DNA of 64,000 nt from Brevundimonas alba (GCF_011927945.1 NZ_JAATJM010000001.1:567501-631500); one strand, 5' to 3'; counted from the stretch's first letter, positions 36,510 to 47,407 are shown. Program-made: numbers and translations. The notes: generated by a model from the sequence alone, not told the origin.

Positions 36510-37826
36510 ATGTCTCGCCTTGTCCCCGTCGTATCCGCCGCCCTGCTCCTTAGCGTCTCCGCCTGCGACGGCGGGGCGGCGCTGGATCCCGCTCGTGGCT
36601 TCGGACCGGATCCGACATTGCCCGCGCCACACCGGTCGCTGCTCCCGGTCGTCAATGTAGCCGAGGCGGTGGGGTGGCCGGAGGGACGCATGCCCACGCC
36701 GGCGCCGGGCTTCCGCGTTCAGGCCTTCGCTTCGGGACTGGATCACCCGCGCTGGCTTTACCGGCTGCCGAACGGCGACACCCTCGTCGCGGAGACTAAT
36801 GCGCCGCCCAAGCCGGAGGGCATGAAGGGCGGCGCCCGCGGATTCTTCCAGAGGCTGTTCATGAAGAAGGCGGGGGCGCAGGTCCCGAGCCCGAACCGCA
36901 TCACCCTCCTGCGCGACGCTGACGGCGACGGGGTCGCGGAAACGAAGACGGCCTTCCTGCAGAACCTGATGTCGCCCTTCGGCATGGCCCTGATCGGCGA
37001 CACCCTTTACGTGGCCAACGCCGATGCGGTGGTCGCCTTCCCCTATCAGCCGGGCCAGACGCAGATCACAGCCGCGCCGCGCCGCATCGCGGAGCTTCCC
37101 GCCGCCCGCAACCATCACTGGACCAAGAGCCTTGTCGCCAGCCGGGACGGGTCCCGGCTGTATGTCGGCGTGGGGTCGAATTCGAACGTCGGCGAGAACG
37201 GGCTGGAGGAGGAGGTCGACCGCGCCGCCATCCTCGAGATCGACCCCGCCACAGGCGCGCGGCGGGTGTTCGCCTCCGGCCTGCGCAATCCGGTCGGTCT
37301 GGCGTGGCAGCCGGACAGCGGCCGACTGTGGGTTTCCGTCAACGAGCGGGACGAACTCGGCCACGATCTGGTGCCGGATTATATGACGTCCGTGACCCCC
37401 GGCGGCTTCTACGGTTGGCCGTGGAGCTACTATGGTCAGATCGTCGACGAGCGGGTCGAGCCGGCCAATCCCGGCAGGGTCGCCAGCGCCCTGAAGCCGG
37501 ACTACGCCCTCGGCGCCCACACCGCCTCTCTGGGCCTGACCTTCGGCGAAGGCGCCATGTTCCCGGCGCGCTATCGCGGCGGCGCCTTCGTGGGCCAGCA
37601 CGGGTCATGGAACCGGAAGCCGCGCAACGGCTATCGCGTGATCTTCGTGCCGTTCGCCAACGGGGCTCCGGCCGGTCCGCCCGAAGACCTTCTCACCGGC
37701 TTCATCAACGAACAGGATCAGGCGATGGGCCGCCCGGTCGGCGTTCAGTTCGACGCGCGCGGAGCGCTGCTGGTCGCGGATGACGTCGGCAACGTCATCT
37801 GGCGGGTCTCTCCGTCAGCGCCATAG
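36510..37826 (+). CDS. PQQ-dependent sugar dehydrogenase-like (sorbosone dehydrogenase family)
   Basis: This 438-aa exported protein has a lipobox (LLLSVSACDG) and a six-bladed propeller of the soluble glucose/L-sorbosone dehydrogenase type. Visible blocks are GLDHPRWLYRLPNGDTLVAE, SPFGMALIGDTLYVAN, the HHWTKSLVASRDGSRLYVGV blade, VFASGLRNPVGLAW and GGFYGWPWSYYG. Such enzymes oxidise sugars or aldehydes using PQQ, but many homologues are uncharacterised. ATG 36510 has GGAGG 4-5 nt upstream. The gene follows lipocalin and ends at a strong hairpin. No pqq synthesis genes are in the window. Confidence 0.88.
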   Translation: MSRLVPVVSAALLLSVSACDGGAALDPARGFGPDPTLPAPHRSLLPVVNVAEAVGWPEGRMPTPAPGFRVQAFASGLDHPRWLYRLPNGDTLVAETNAPPKPEGMKGGARGFFQRLFMKKAGAQVPSPNRITLLRDADGDGVAETKTAFLQNLMSPFGMALIGDTLYVANADAVVAFPYQPGQTQITAAPRRIAELPAARNHHWTKSLVASRDGSRLYVGVGSNSNVGENGLEEEVDRAAILEIDPATGARRVFASGLRNPVGLAWQPDSGRLWVSVNERDELGHDLVPDYMTSVTPGGFYGWPWSYYGQIVDERVEPANPGRVASALKPDYALGAHTASLGLTFGEGAMFPARYRGGAFVGQHGSWNRKPRNGYRVIFVPFANGAPAGPPEDLLTGFINEQDQAMGRPVGVQFDARGALLVADDVGNVIWRVSPSAP

Positions 37827-37831
37827 AAAAA

Positions 37832-37857
37832 GCCCCGGCGGATCGCTCCGCCGGGGC
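37832..37857. terminator. Convergent intrinsic terminator
   Basis: A perfect 11-bp stem, GCCCCGGCGGA (37832-37842) with TCCGCCGGGGC (37847-37857), closes on loop TCGC. AAAAA at 37827-37831 gives a U-tract on the minus strand, so it mainly terminates the minus-strand gene while also blocking the plus-strand operon. Confidence 0.85.
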
Positions 37858-37881
37858 CATTCAACTTCAGAAGGCCGGGCC

Positions 37882-38466
37882 TTAGCTGGTCGGCTGGATC
37901 ACGATGACCGGGGCCGCCGCGGGAGCGGGCGTGGCCGGGGCCGTGGTCGCCGGAGCCGGCGTCGGCGCGGTGTTCAGGCTGCCGGTATAGGGCTGCGGAC
38001 CGGCGGCCGGAGCGGGAGCCGTCACGCGCGGCGTCGCGGCGGGGGCGGTGGCGCGGGCCGCCGGAGCCGGGGCCGCCCTGCGGGCCGGTGCGGGCTGGGC
38101 CCGACGCGCCGCCGGAGCGGGGGTTGGCGCCGGCGTGGCCTCGACGACGGCGGCAGGCGTGGCGGGCGCGATTTCAGAGGTCGCGGCTAGCGGCTGCTGG
38201 GCCGGGAGCACCGGCGCGGTCGCGGCCGGTTCGGCCAGCGGCGCCGTAGCGACTTCATCGTCACCCCCCATCATCAGGGCCGCGGCCGCGCCGCCCAGCA
38301 CCAGCACGCCGAGGGGCGCGAGGATCATCCAGGTTTTCACCCCGCCCTTGCGGGCGCCGCGGGCGCTACGCGTCCGGGCGTAGACGGGGACGAACGGCTC
38401 TTCGTGAGCGCCGTCGGCAAGAGTGTTCGTGGGCTGCGGTCGATCGTGGGGATAGGTCACAGTCAT
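37882..38466 (-). CDS. Pro/Ala-rich single-pass membrane protein
   Basis: This 194-aa protein has a cytoplasmic segment (PFVPVYARTRSARGARKGG), one helix (MILAPLGVLVLGGAAAALMMGG) and a periplasmic Ala/Pro/Thr tail ending VIVIQPTS. I prefer ATG 38466 because GGAGGA then lies 6 nt upstream; the in-frame ATG at 38472 would touch the Shine-Dalgarno. A near-consensus EcfG promoter (GGAAC-N16-GGTT) lies 29 nt upstream. The layout parallels the gene at 32097-33059. Function is unknown. Confidence 0.75.
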   Translation of the reverse strand: MTVTYPHDRPQPTNTLADGAHEEPFVPVYARTRSARGARKGGVKTWMILAPLGVLVLGGAAAALMMGGDDEVATAPLAEPAATAPVLPAQQPLAATSEIAPATPAAVVEATPAPTPAPAARRAQPAPARRAAPAPAARATAPAATPRVTAPAPAAGPQPYTGSLNTAPTPAPATTAPATPAPAAAPVIVIQPTS

Positions 38467-38494
38467 GGTCATTCCTCCAAATCAGTGAAGCTCG

Positions 38495-38519
38495 AACCCT
38501 TCCACGAGACCACGGTTCC
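38495..38519 (-). promoter_or_regulatory. Near-consensus EcfG promoter
   Basis: On the minus strand GGAAC (38519-38515), a 16-nt spacer and GGTT (38498-38495) match EcfG promoters except for the first base of the -10. It lies 29 nt upstream of the membrane-protein start at 38466. Confidence 0.45.
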
Positions 38520-38808
38520 GCGAGTTGATCAGGGGCCACGAAGAAATACTGTTACCGACACAGTTTCGCCCGTCACGGTTCAGCTTTGTGTCTTTTGTAT
38601 ACTTTTCCGGACCTATGCCTCGGGCTTGCCCGCTTGCCCGACCTGGAGAAGATGACGCTACGGAACCGCCGCTTCGGCGCCACGCACCGCAGCAAACCGG
38701 CGTTCAGGGACGCTCAAAGCCTCTCAGGATTCCCCCGCCGGTTGACCGGGCGTCCCGCCTTGTTCATCACCGTCTGGAGCGGCGTCTTCCAACGGAGTGG
38801 ATGGGACT
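38520..38808. other. Intergenic region upstream of acyl-CoA synthetase
   Basis: This stretch of about 290 nt shows no convincing gene. It contains the window's AT-richer patch TTTTGTATACTTTT (38593-38606), where TATACT could be a -10 box for the plus-strand acyl-CoA synthetase gene. No clear -35, repeat or structured RNA is evident. Confidence 0.4.
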
Positions 38809-40608
<1,800 letters not shown>

Positions 40609-40682
40609 GGTCAGGTTCGCAACCGCCCCTTAATGATTAACGGCGATGGTCGGCGTCTCTCGCGCAGGACCGACCGCCTTCC

Positions 40683-41552
40683 ATGTTCCAGATTATCGGC
40701 ATCGTGCTGCTGTTCGGCCTCGTGTTCGGCAGCTACATCATCTCGGGCGGCAAGTTCGAGGTGATCCTGCACGCCCTGCCGCATGAGATGATGGCCATCG
40801 GCGGCGCCGGCATCGCGGCCTTCCTGATTTCCAACAGCGTCAGCGTGATCAAGTCGACGCTTGGCGGGCTGGGCAAGGCCTTCGCCGGTCCCAAGTGGAA
40901 GAAGCAGGACTACAAGGACCTGCTCTCGCTGCTGTTCCAGCTGACCAAGACGATGAAGTCCAAGGGCGTTATCGCCCTGGAGAGCCACATCGAAAAGCCG
41001 GCCGAGAGCACCATCTTCCAGAAATACCCCAAGGTGCTGAAGGACCACTTCGCCACCGACTTCATCTGCGACACCCTGCGCATGATGACCATGAACCTCG
41101 AGGATCCGCACCAGATCGAGGACGCCATGGAAAAGCAGCTTGAAAAGCATCACCACGAGCATCTGGGCGCGCCGCATGCGCTGCAGAACCTCGCCGACGC
41201 CCTGCCCGCGCTCGGCATCGTCGCCGCCGTGCTGGGCGTCATCAAGACAATGGGCTCGATCACCGAGCCGCCGGAAATCCTCGGCGGCATGATCGGCGGG
41301 GCCCTGGTCGGCACCTTCCTCGGCGTGTTCCTCGCCTACGGACTCGTCGGGCCCATCGCCGCGCGTCTGAAGTCAATCGTCGACGAGGAGTCAGCCTTCT
41401 ACAAGATCATCCAGTCGGTGCTGGTCGCCCACTTGCACGGCAATGCGGCGCAGATCTCTGTGGAGATCGGCCGCGGCGATATTCCGTCGTCGGCCCAGCC
41501 GTCCTTCCTTGAAATGGAAGAGTCGCTTCAGGGCGCCCCGACCGAGGCCTGA
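40683..41552 (+). CDS. motA: Flagellar motor stator protein MotA
   Basis: This 289-aa inner-membrane protein forms the stator proton channel with MotB. It shows the N-terminal MFQIIGIVLLFGLVFGSYIISGG helix and a second early helix, and the large cytoplasmic domain carries the charged KYPKVLKDHFATDFICDTLRM segment. The C-terminal pair of helices has ALPALGIVAAVLGVIKTMGS and GALVGTFLGVFLAYGLVGP, with the conserved prolines. Length is typical. It is monocistronic here with no motB adjacent, as in Caulobacter-like genomes. Confidence 0.96.
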   Translation: MFQIIGIVLLFGLVFGSYIISGGKFEVILHALPHEMMAIGGAGIAAFLISNSVSVIKSTLGGLGKAFAGPKWKKQDYKDLLSLLFQLTKTMKSKGVIALESHIEKPAESTIFQKYPKVLKDHFATDFICDTLRMMTMNLEDPHQIEDAMEKQLEKHHHEHLGAPHALQNLADALPALGIVAAVLGVIKTMGSITEPPEILGGMIGGALVGTFLGVFLAYGLVGPIAARLKSIVDEESAFYKIIQSVLVAHLHGNAAQISVEIGRGDIPSSAQPSFLEMEESLQGAPTEA

Positions 41553-41603
41553 CGCTCCAAATCACAGCACTATCACAGCGTCTCACCGACGATCACGGGT
41601 TCG

Positions 41604-41628
41604 GGAACAGCGGCGCGAGTCGCCAGTT
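41604..41628 (+). promoter_or_regulatory. Near-consensus EcfG promoter upstream of first small lipoprotein
   Basis: GGAAC (41604-41608), a 16-nt spacer and AGTT (41625-41628) match the general-stress consensus except for the first base of the -10. It lies 65 nt upstream of the ATG at 41694. Confidence 0.45.
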
Positions 41629-41693
41629 AACCGCACGACCGATCGTGGGAGCGGGCGGCTGTTTCGCCCGGACGATCGCTCGGAGGAATACGC

Positions 41694-42026
41694 ATGAAGC
41701 TGATGATCATCACCGCGGCCGCCGTCGGCGCCCTCGCCCTCGCCGCCTGCTCGTCGTCGGAAGACAAGGCCGCTGAAGACGCCGCCGCCACCGGCGCCGA
41801 CGCCTCGGCCACCGCCCCCGCTACCGAAGGCGCCATGGCTCCGTCGGACGGAACCATGGGCACGAGCGGAACGACCGGCACGACCGGGACCACCGGAACG
41901 GACGGCTCGATGACCGGCCAGACCCCGCCGACCCTGCCGCCGGAAGGCGGCACGACCGGTGGCACCATGGGCGGCACGACCGGCGGCACGACCGGTTCGT
42001 CCGGCACGACCCCGCCGGCGCAGTAA
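41694..42026 (+). CDS. Small Gly/Thr-rich lipoprotein (tandem family member 1)
   Basis: This 110-aa lipoprotein has the signal MKLMIITAAAVGALALAAC (lipobox LAAC), then SSSEDKAAEDAAATGADASA. A Gly/Thr/Met low-complexity tail follows (TSGTTGTTGTTGTDG, GGTMGGTTGGTTG). CGGAGG precedes the ATG at 41694. The first third matches the next two genes, so all three are paralogues; the tail has diverged by repeat expansion. It has its own terminator and an EcfG-like promoter. Envelope location is likely; function is unknown. Confidence 0.8.
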   Translation: MKLMIITAAAVGALALAACSSSEDKAAEDAAATGADASATAPATEGAMAPSDGTMGTSGTTGTTGTTGTDGSMTGQTPPTLPPEGGTTGGTMGGTTGGTTGSSGTTPPAQ

Positions 42027-42046
42027 GAACGGTTCGAGAGACTGGA

Positions 42047-42074
42047 AAGGGGTCGCTTCGGCGGCCCCTTTTTT
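42047..42074 (+). terminator. Intrinsic terminator with UUCG loop
   Basis: A 10-bp stem, AAGGGGTCGC (42047-42056) with GCGGCCCCTT (42061-42070) including one G-T pair, closes on TTCG and is followed by TTTT. Confidence 0.9.
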
Positions 42075-42114
42075 CGTGCGCGTCACAGCAGTTCACGAAC
42101 CCGTGAGAATTCGC

Positions 42115-42143
42115 TTGCTTATCCGCTCACGAAGCCGTTATCT
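42115..42143 (+). promoter_or_regulatory. Sigma-70-like promoter of second small lipoprotein
   Basis: TTGCTT (42115-42120), a 17-nt spacer and TTATCT (42138-42143) lie 52 nt upstream of the ATG at 42196. Confidence 0.45.
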
Positions 42144-42195
42144 CGGACCTGCGAGGATTCATGACCTCGTTGACCCTTCTGAAGGAAGAAAAACC

Positions 42196-42435
42196 ATGCG
42201 CATCACCGCTCTGATCGCCGCTTCGGCCGCTGCTCTGGCCCTGGCCGCCTGCCAACCCGCCGACAAGGCCGCTGAAACCCCGGCCGCCGACACCGCCGCG
42301 ACCGACGCCGCCGCCACGGAAGCCGCTGCTCCGGCCGAAGGCGCCGCGATGGCTCCGGCCGAAGGCGCCGCGATGGCTCCGGCCGAAACCCCGGCTGCTC
42401 CGGCTGCCGAAGCTCCGGCTGCCCCGGCTCAGTAA
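42196..42435 (+). CDS. Small Ala-rich lipoprotein (tandem family member 2)
   Basis: This 79-aa product has signal MRITALIAASAAALALAAC (lipobox LAAC) and an Ala/Pro/Glu tail. An exact-looking 8-residue duplication (APAEGAAM twice, then APAET) comes from a 24-nt direct repeat near 42350. GAAGGAAG precedes the ATG at 42196. It is closely similar to the following gene (MRIIALIAASAAALSLAAC). It has its own promoter candidate and terminator, so the three paralogues seem to be separate units. Likely a processed envelope lipoprotein of unknown role. Confidence 0.78.
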   Translation: MRITALIAASAAALALAACQPADKAAETPAADTAATDAAATEAAAPAEGAAMAPAEGAAMAPAETPAAPAAEAPAAPAQ

Positions 42436-42470
42436 TATCTGAGACGAAGCGGGCCTCCGGGTCCGTTCGG

Positions 42471-42502
42471 AAAGGGTCGTCCTCACGGGCGACCCTTTTT
42501 CG
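42471..42502 (+). terminator. Intrinsic terminator
   Basis: AAAGGGTCG (42471-42479) pairs with CGACCCTTT (42490-42498) around an 11-nt loop region, followed by a T-run and CG. It is similar in sequence to the terminators of the flanking paralogues. Confidence 0.85.
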
Positions 42503-42542
42503 TTGCCTGCCGATCAAGCCGGATAGCTTGCGCCAAATTCAC

Positions 42543-42572
42543 TTGCAGCCGCCGCGGCGCCGTCGGTATCTC
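42543..42572 (+). promoter_or_regulatory. Sigma-70-like promoter of third small lipoprotein
   Basis: TTGCAG (42543-42548) and TATCTC (42567-42572) are 18 nt apart, 44 nt upstream of the ATG at 42617. The TATCTCGG element is shared with the promoter of the preceding paralogue. Confidence 0.4.
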
Positions 42573-42616
42573 GGCGTTCGGGACGCTGTCGTCCGCTCGA
42601 ACGAAGGATTTCCCCA

Positions 42617-42883
42617 ATGCGTATCATCGCCCTGATCGCCGCCTCGGCCGCCGCCCTGTCGCTGGCCGCCTGCAACAAGGCCGAAGAGAAGGCCCCGGAC
42701 GCCTCCACCGAAGCGGTCGAGGCCTCGGGCATCGCCGACCAGGCCGCCGTCGACCAGAGCGTCGAACAGACCGCCGCCGACGCCAAGGCCGCCGCAGACG
42801 CCTCGGCCGCCTCGGAAATGGCTCAGGCCGAACCCGCGCCTGCGGCCGCCCCGGCGCCCGCGACGCCGGTCGAGGCCCACTGA
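42617..42883 (+). CDS. Small Ala-rich lipoprotein (tandem family member 3)
   Basis: This 88-aa protein has signal MRIIALIAASAAALSLAAC (lipobox LAAC) and a hydrophilic helical-looking mature part (NKAEEKAPDASTEAVEASG, then VDQSVEQTAADAKAAADASA). It is the third of three tandem paralogues and shares the signal and the K-A-x-E start of the mature chain. It is likely outer-membrane attached. A strong terminator follows. The function of such short Ala-rich lipoproteins is unknown; Lpp-like or stress-envelope roles are guesses. Confidence 0.78.
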   Translation: MRIIALIAASAAALSLAACNKAEEKAPDASTEAVEASGIADQAAVDQSVEQTAADAKAAADASAASEMAQAEPAPAAAPAPATPVEAH

Positions 42884-42907
42884 CCGCCGGCGACAATCCC
42901 GCCGATC

Positions 42908-42936
42908 AGGGGCCGTCCGGAAGGGCGGCCCCTTTT
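42908..42936 (+). terminator. Intrinsic terminator
   Basis: An 11-bp stem, AGGGGCCGTCC (42908-42918) with GGGCGGCCCCT (42923-42933) including one wobble pair, closes on GGAA and ends in TTT. Confidence 0.88.
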
Positions 42937-42968
42937 CGTTGCGCGCTTCCCCGGCTACGGCCACGACG

Positions 42969-44777
42969 ATGACCGACGACCGTTCGCCCCGACTGCTCTG
43001 GACCGAGGACGGCGCGCCGCGCTCGGGCCGGTTCGGCGACGTCTACTTTTCGCGGGAAGACGGGTTGGCGGAGAGCCGCGCCGTCTTTCTGGCCGGGTGC
43101 GGCCTGCCCGAAGCGTGGCGCGGCCAACGCCGGTTTACGGTGGCCGAACTGGGCTTCGGCACGGGCCTGAACATCGCGGCCCTGCTCGACCTCTGGCGGC
43201 GAGAGGGACCGCGCGACGGTCGCCTCCACATCTTCTCCGTCGAGGGGTTCCCGCTCAGCCGTGAGGAAGCCGCTCAGGCGCTGTCCGCCTGGCCGGAGAT
43301 CGCTGAAGCAACCGGAGCCTTGCTGGAGGCTTGGCCGGGTAGTGCGCCCGGTTTCCACCGTGTCGACCTGCCCGCCTTTAACGCCACGCTCGACCTCGCC
43401 ATCGGCGAGGCGGCCTGGGCCCTCTCCCAATGGACCGGCCGGGCCGACGCCTGGTTCCTCGACGGCTTCGCGCCGTCGACCAACCCCGGCATGTGGTCGG
43501 ACGCCGTGCTGGACGGCGTCGCCCGCCGGTCGGCCCCGGGCGCCAGGATCGCGACCTTCACCGTGGCCGGTGCGGTGCGGCGGGGGCTGGCGGATTGCGG
43601 CTTCGCCGTGGAGAAGCGGCCCGGGCACGGCCGCAAGCGGGAACGGCTGGAGGCGCGGCTTGAGGGCGTGCCGGAGCCCGAGGCGCTGCCTTTGGTCGCC
43701 GTCGTCGGCGCCGGCATAGCGGGAGCGGCGCTGGCGCGCGCCTTCGCGGAGCTGGGCGCGCGCTGCACAATCGTGGAGGCCGCCGAGGCCGGGGCTGGAG
43801 GGTCGGGGTTCCCCTCGGCGCTGGTGACGCCTCGTCTGGACGCAGGGGACGCCGGCATAGCCGCGCTGCATGCCCAGGCCTTGAGCCGCGCCCAGACCCT
43901 CTATGCTGCTGTGCCCGGAGCCGTCCTCGCGGAAGGTGTTCTGCAACTGGAGCAGGCGGATCGTGACGCCGGACGCTTCGCCAGGATCGCCGCGCAGGAC
44001 ATCTGGGCCAAAGGCGCGATGACGCTGCTGGATGAGTCTGCATGCGGCGACCGGCTGAACGAGCCCCTCTCCACCGGCGGCCTCTTCATGCGCGACGCGC
44101 TCGCCATCGCCCCGCGCGCGGTGCTGCAGGCGTGGCTGGGCGACGCCGAACGGCTGACCGCCACCGTCGCTGGGGTCGAGCCCTCGACGGGCGGCTGGCG
44201 GCTGGTCGACGAGACCGGCGCGTCGATCGTCGAAGCCACCGCGGTGGTGATCGCCACGGGCTGGGGAACGGCCGCGCTGGCGACGCACCTGCCTCTGTCG
44301 CCTGTTCGGGGGCAAGCTGACTGGGTGGAAGGGGTCATCACCCCGCCGGTTGCGTGGGGCGGCTATGCGGCGCCCACCGCCGACGGCCTGCTTTTCGGCG
44401 CCACGCACGACAGGGGCGAGGCCTCGGTCGAGACCGATCCCGGATCGACCATGCGTAATATGGAGACGCTGGGAGCACGCCTCCCGGAGCTGGCAGGGCG
44501 CCTCGCCGCAGCGGGGAATGTCCAGAGCCGAGCCGCGATCCGCGCCACCACGCCCGACCGGCTGCCGGTCGCCGGAGCGCTGGCGCCGGGCCTGTTCGTC
44601 CTGACCGGCCTCGGCTCGAGAGGCTTTTGTGTCGCGCCCCTGCTGGCCGAACACGTCGCGGCGCTGGCGATCGGCGCGCCTTCGCCGCTGCCGGCTGACC
44701 TGGCGGCGAGGGTCTCGCCGGACCGGTTCGGCGCGCGACACCCCCTTGCGCAACCTTCGCCGGGGGTGGACGGTTGA
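42969..44777 (+). CDS. mnmC: Bifunctional tRNA mnm5s2U biosynthesis protein MnmC
   Basis: This 602-aa fusion modifies the wobble uridine of several tRNAs. The N-terminal MnmD half (about 1-235) is a methyltransferase with ELGFGTGLNIAALLDLW and the WFLDGFAPSTNPGMW motif. The C-terminal half (from about 245) is an FAD-dependent oxidoreductase with the Rossmann VVGAGIAGAALARAFAELG and the late segment IRATTPDRLPVAGAL. Full-length fusion is as in E. coli MnmC. I use ATG 42969; a longer frame to 42939 overlaps the terminator and is unlikely. Confidence 0.95.
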   Translation: MTDDRSPRLLWTEDGAPRSGRFGDVYFSREDGLAESRAVFLAGCGLPEAWRGQRRFTVAELGFGTGLNIAALLDLWRREGPRDGRLHIFSVEGFPLSREEAAQALSAWPEIAEATGALLEAWPGSAPGFHRVDLPAFNATLDLAIGEAAWALSQWTGRADAWFLDGFAPSTNPGMWSDAVLDGVARRSAPGARIATFTVAGAVRRGLADCGFAVEKRPGHGRKRERLEARLEGVPEPEALPLVAVVGAGIAGAALARAFAELGARCTIVEAAEAGAGGSGFPSALVTPRLDAGDAGIAALHAQALSRAQTLYAAVPGAVLAEGVLQLEQADRDAGRFARIAAQDIWAKGAMTLLDESACGDRLNEPLSTGGLFMRDALAIAPRAVLQAWLGDAERLTATVAGVEPSTGGWRLVDETGASIVEATAVVIATGWGTAALATHLPLSPVRGQADWVEGVITPPVAWGGYAAPTADGLLFGATHDRGEASVETDPGSTMRNMETLGARLPELAGRLAAAGNVQSRAAIRATTPDRLPVAGALAPGLFVLTGLGSRGFCVAPLLAEHVAALAIGAPSPLPADLAARVSPDRFGARHPLAQPSPGVDG

Positions 44778-44821
44778 CGGGCAGGCTGGGCCATCCAGAC
44801 CGGCCGGCCCGGAGACTCATC

Positions 44822-45244
44822 ATGACCCGCCTGATCCCGACCGCCGCCGTCGCGGCCCTGACCGTCCTGACCGCCTCCTGCGCACCTGTCGACGACATGT
44901 CGGGTTCCAGCGGCAGCGCCTCGGCCCGACCGGAACGCCAGTGCTTCAGCGCCGAACAGGTGCGGAACTTCCGGTCCGCCAACTCCGGGCGGCTCTACAT
45001 CCGGGCCATGCGGGACGTCTATGAGCTGAACTCATCCGGCGGCTGCACCGACCTGGACTTCGCCCAGCGCCTCGCCATAACCCCGGACGTGGGCGGCCTC
45101 GCTGGCGGACGCATCTGCACCGGCAACTGGGCGCGGATCACGATCCCCGGCTCGGCCTCGCCGATCACCAGCTGCCGGGCCCGTGTCGACCGCGTCCTGA
45201 CCCAAGCGGAGGTGGAGGCGCTGCCGAGGGGCCAGCGGCCCTGA
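44822..45244 (+). CDS. DUF6491 family lipoprotein
   Basis: This 140-aa protein has a lipoprotein signal (VAALTVLTASCAPVD, lipobox TASC) and a mature domain with RQCFSAEQVRNFRSANSG, YELNSSGGCTDLDFAQRL, GGRICTGNWARI and SCRARVDRVLTQAEV. Four or five conserved-looking cysteines may form disulfides. The pattern fits DUF6491, common in Caulobacterales and sphingomonads. ATG 44822 follows GGAGAC. It may be transcribed with mnmC (44-nt gap). Function is unknown. Confidence 0.82.
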   Translation: MTRLIPTAAVAALTVLTASCAPVDDMSGSSGSASARPERQCFSAEQVRNFRSANSGRLYIRAMRDVYELNSSGGCTDLDFAQRLAITPDVGGLAGGRICTGNWARITIPGSASPITSCRARVDRVLTQAEVEALPRGQRP

Positions 45245-45265
45245 CCGTCCGATCAACCTGATCCG

Positions 45266-47407
45266 TCAGGCTTTCTGGGCGTAGCCAAGCCGCTGGTTCA
45301 GCTTCTCGATCAGGTCAATGGCCGTGTCGGCGATGACCGAGCCGGGCGGATAGACCGCGGCCGCGCCCATTTCGATCAGGGTCTGAACATCGGAAGGCGG
45401 GATGACGCCGCCGACGACGATCATGATGTCCGACCGGCCCAGCTTCCCGAGCTCGGCCTTCAGTTCCGGCACCAGAGTCAGGTGGCCCGCGGCCAGAGAT
45501 GAAGCCCCGACGGCGTGAACGCCGCGCTCGACCGCCTCCTTCGCGGCCTCCGCCGGAGTCTGGAACAGCGCGCCAGCCGTGGCCTCGAAGCCGAGGTCTC
45601 CATAGGCGGTGGCGATGACTTTCTGGCCGCGGTCGTGGCCGTCCTGCCCCAGTTTGGCGATCAGGATGCGCGGTGGACCGCCATCATTCTCGACGAAGGC
45701 GGCGACCATGCCGCGGGCGCGGGCGATCTTCGGATCGTCCCCAGCCTCCCGGGCATAGACGCCGGATACGGTCTTCACCGTCGCCACGTGCCGCCCGAAG
45801 GCGGCCTCCAGCGCATCGGAGATTTCACCGACAGTGGCGTAGGCCCGGGCCGCCTCGACGGACAGTTGCAGCAGGTTGGCGTTGCCGCGCGCGCCGGCGG
45901 TCAGGGCGTCCAGCGCCGCATGCGTCTTCGCCTCATCCCGTTCGGCGCGGAGGCGTTTCAGCTTGTCCAGCTGGGAGGTCAGGACCGCGGCGTTGTCGAC
46001 CTTGAGCACCGGAATGTCGTCAACATGGTCGGCAAGGTAGCGGTTCACGCCTACGACCGTCTGCTGGCCCGTGTCGATCCGCGCCTGCGTCTTCGCCGCC
46101 GACTCCTCGATGCGCAGCTTGGGTACGCCGGCTTCGATGGCCTTGGCCATGCCACCCAAGGCCTCGACTTCGGCCATGTGGGCGCGAGCCTTCTCGGCCA
46201 ACTCGTGGGTCAGCCGCTCGACGTAGAAGCTGCCGCCCCACGGGTCGATGACCCGGGTCAGGCCCGTCTCCATCTGCAGCAGCAGCTGGGTGTTGCGGGC
46301 GATGCGGGCCGAGAAGTCGGTCGGCAGGGCCAGCGCCTCGTCGAGACTGTTGGTGTGCAGCGACTGCGTCTGGCCGCCTGCCGCCGCCATGGCCTCGACC
46401 ATGGTCCGGCTTACGTTGTTGAACACGTCCTGCGCCGCCAGCGACCAGCCGGACGTCTGGCAGTGCGCCCGCAAGCTCAGGGAGCGCGGATCCTTCGCGC
46501 CGAATTTCGACACGGCCTCAGCCCACAGCAGGCGGCCCGCGCGCAGCTTGGCCACCTCCATGAAATAGTTCATGCCGACGGCCCAGAAGAAGCTCAGCCG
46601 CGGCGCGAACCGGTCGATGGCCATGCCCGCTTCGACGCCGGCCTTCATGTATTCGATGCCGTCGGCGAGGGTGTAGGCCAGCTCCAGATCGGCCGAGGCC
46701 CCGGCCTCCTGCATGTGGTAGCCGCTGATCGAGATCGAGTTGAATTTCGGCGTGTGCTCCGCGGTCCAGGCGAAGATGTCCGAGATGATCCGCATGCTGG
46801 GCGTCGGCGGGTAGATGTAGGTGTTCCGGACCATGAACTCCTTGAGGATGTCGTTCTGGATGGTCCCGGTCAGGGCGGCGTGCGGCACGCCCTGCTCTTC
46901 CGCCGCGACGATGTAGAGCGCCAGCACGGGCAGGACCGCGCCATTCATGGTCATCGACACCGACATCTTGTCCAGCGGGATGCCGTCGAACAGGGTCCGC
47001 ATGTCGTAGATGCTGTCGATGGCCACGCCGGCCATGCCGACATCGCCCTTCACGCGCGGATGATCGCTGTCGTAGCCCCGGTGGGTGGCGAGGTCGAAGG
47101 CGATCGACAGACCCTTCTGACCGGCCTCGAGATTGCGGCGGTAGAAGGCGTTGGAGGCCTCGGCCGTCGAGAAGCCGGCGTACTGGCGGATGGTCCAGGG
47201 GTTGGACGCGTACATCGTCGGATAGGGGCCGCGATGATAGGGCGCGATGCCCGGCAGTCCGTGGATGAACTCAAGGCCGTCGAGCGCCGGGGCGTCGTAG
47301 GCGGGGGCGACGGTCAGGCCCTCCGGCGTCCGCCAGTCGTCGCGCGCCGGTCCGGCGCCGGTGGGCGACAGGTCGAGGCCGATCTTCGAGAAGTCGGGGA
47401 AGCTCAT
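45266..47407 (-). CDS. scpA: Methylmalonyl-CoA mutase, large (catalytic) subunit
   Basis: This 713-aa adenosylcobalamin enzyme interconverts methylmalonyl-CoA and succinyl-CoA, the last step of propionate catabolism. The N-terminal TIM-barrel shows [20 protein letters not shown] and [15 protein letters not shown] segments ([11 protein letters not shown] here). The C-terminal cobalamin-binding domain has the DxHxxG motif D589-G-H591-D-R-G and GGVIPPSDV. The start at ATG 47407 overlaps the small-subunit stop (ATGA). Length is standard. Confidence 0.96.
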   Translation of the reverse strand: MSFPDFSKIGLDLSPTGAGPARDDWRTPEGLTVAPAYDAPALDGLEFIHGLPGIAPYHRGPYPTMYASNPWTIRQYAGFSTAEASNAFYRRNLEAGQKGLSIAFDLATHRGYDSDHPRVKGDVGMAGVAIDSIYDMRTLFDGIPLDKMSVSMTMNGAVLPVLALYIVAAEEQGVPHAALTGTIQNDILKEFMVRNTYIYPPTPSMRIISDIFAWTAEHTPKFNSISISGYHMQEAGASADLELAYTLADGIEYMKAGVEAGMAIDRFAPRLSFFWAVGMNYFMEVAKLRAGRLLWAEAVSKFGAKDPRSLSLRAHCQTSGWSLAAQDVFNNVSRTMVEAMAAAGGQTQSLHTNSLDEALALPTDFSARIARNTQLLLQMETGLTRVIDPWGGSFYVERLTHELAEKARAHMAEVEALGGMAKAIEAGVPKLRIEESAAKTQARIDTGQQTVVGVNRYLADHVDDIPVLKVDNAAVLTSQLDKLKRLRAERDEAKTHAALDALTAGARGNANLLQLSVEAARAYATVGEISDALEAAFGRHVATVKTVSGVYAREAGDDPKIARARGMVAAFVENDGGPPRILIAKLGQDGHDRGQKVIATAYGDLGFEATAGALFQTPAEAAKEAVERGVHAVGASSLAAGHLTLVPELKAELGKLGRSDIMIVVGGVIPPSDVQTLIEMGAAAVYPPGSVIADTAIDLIEKLNQRLGYAQKA

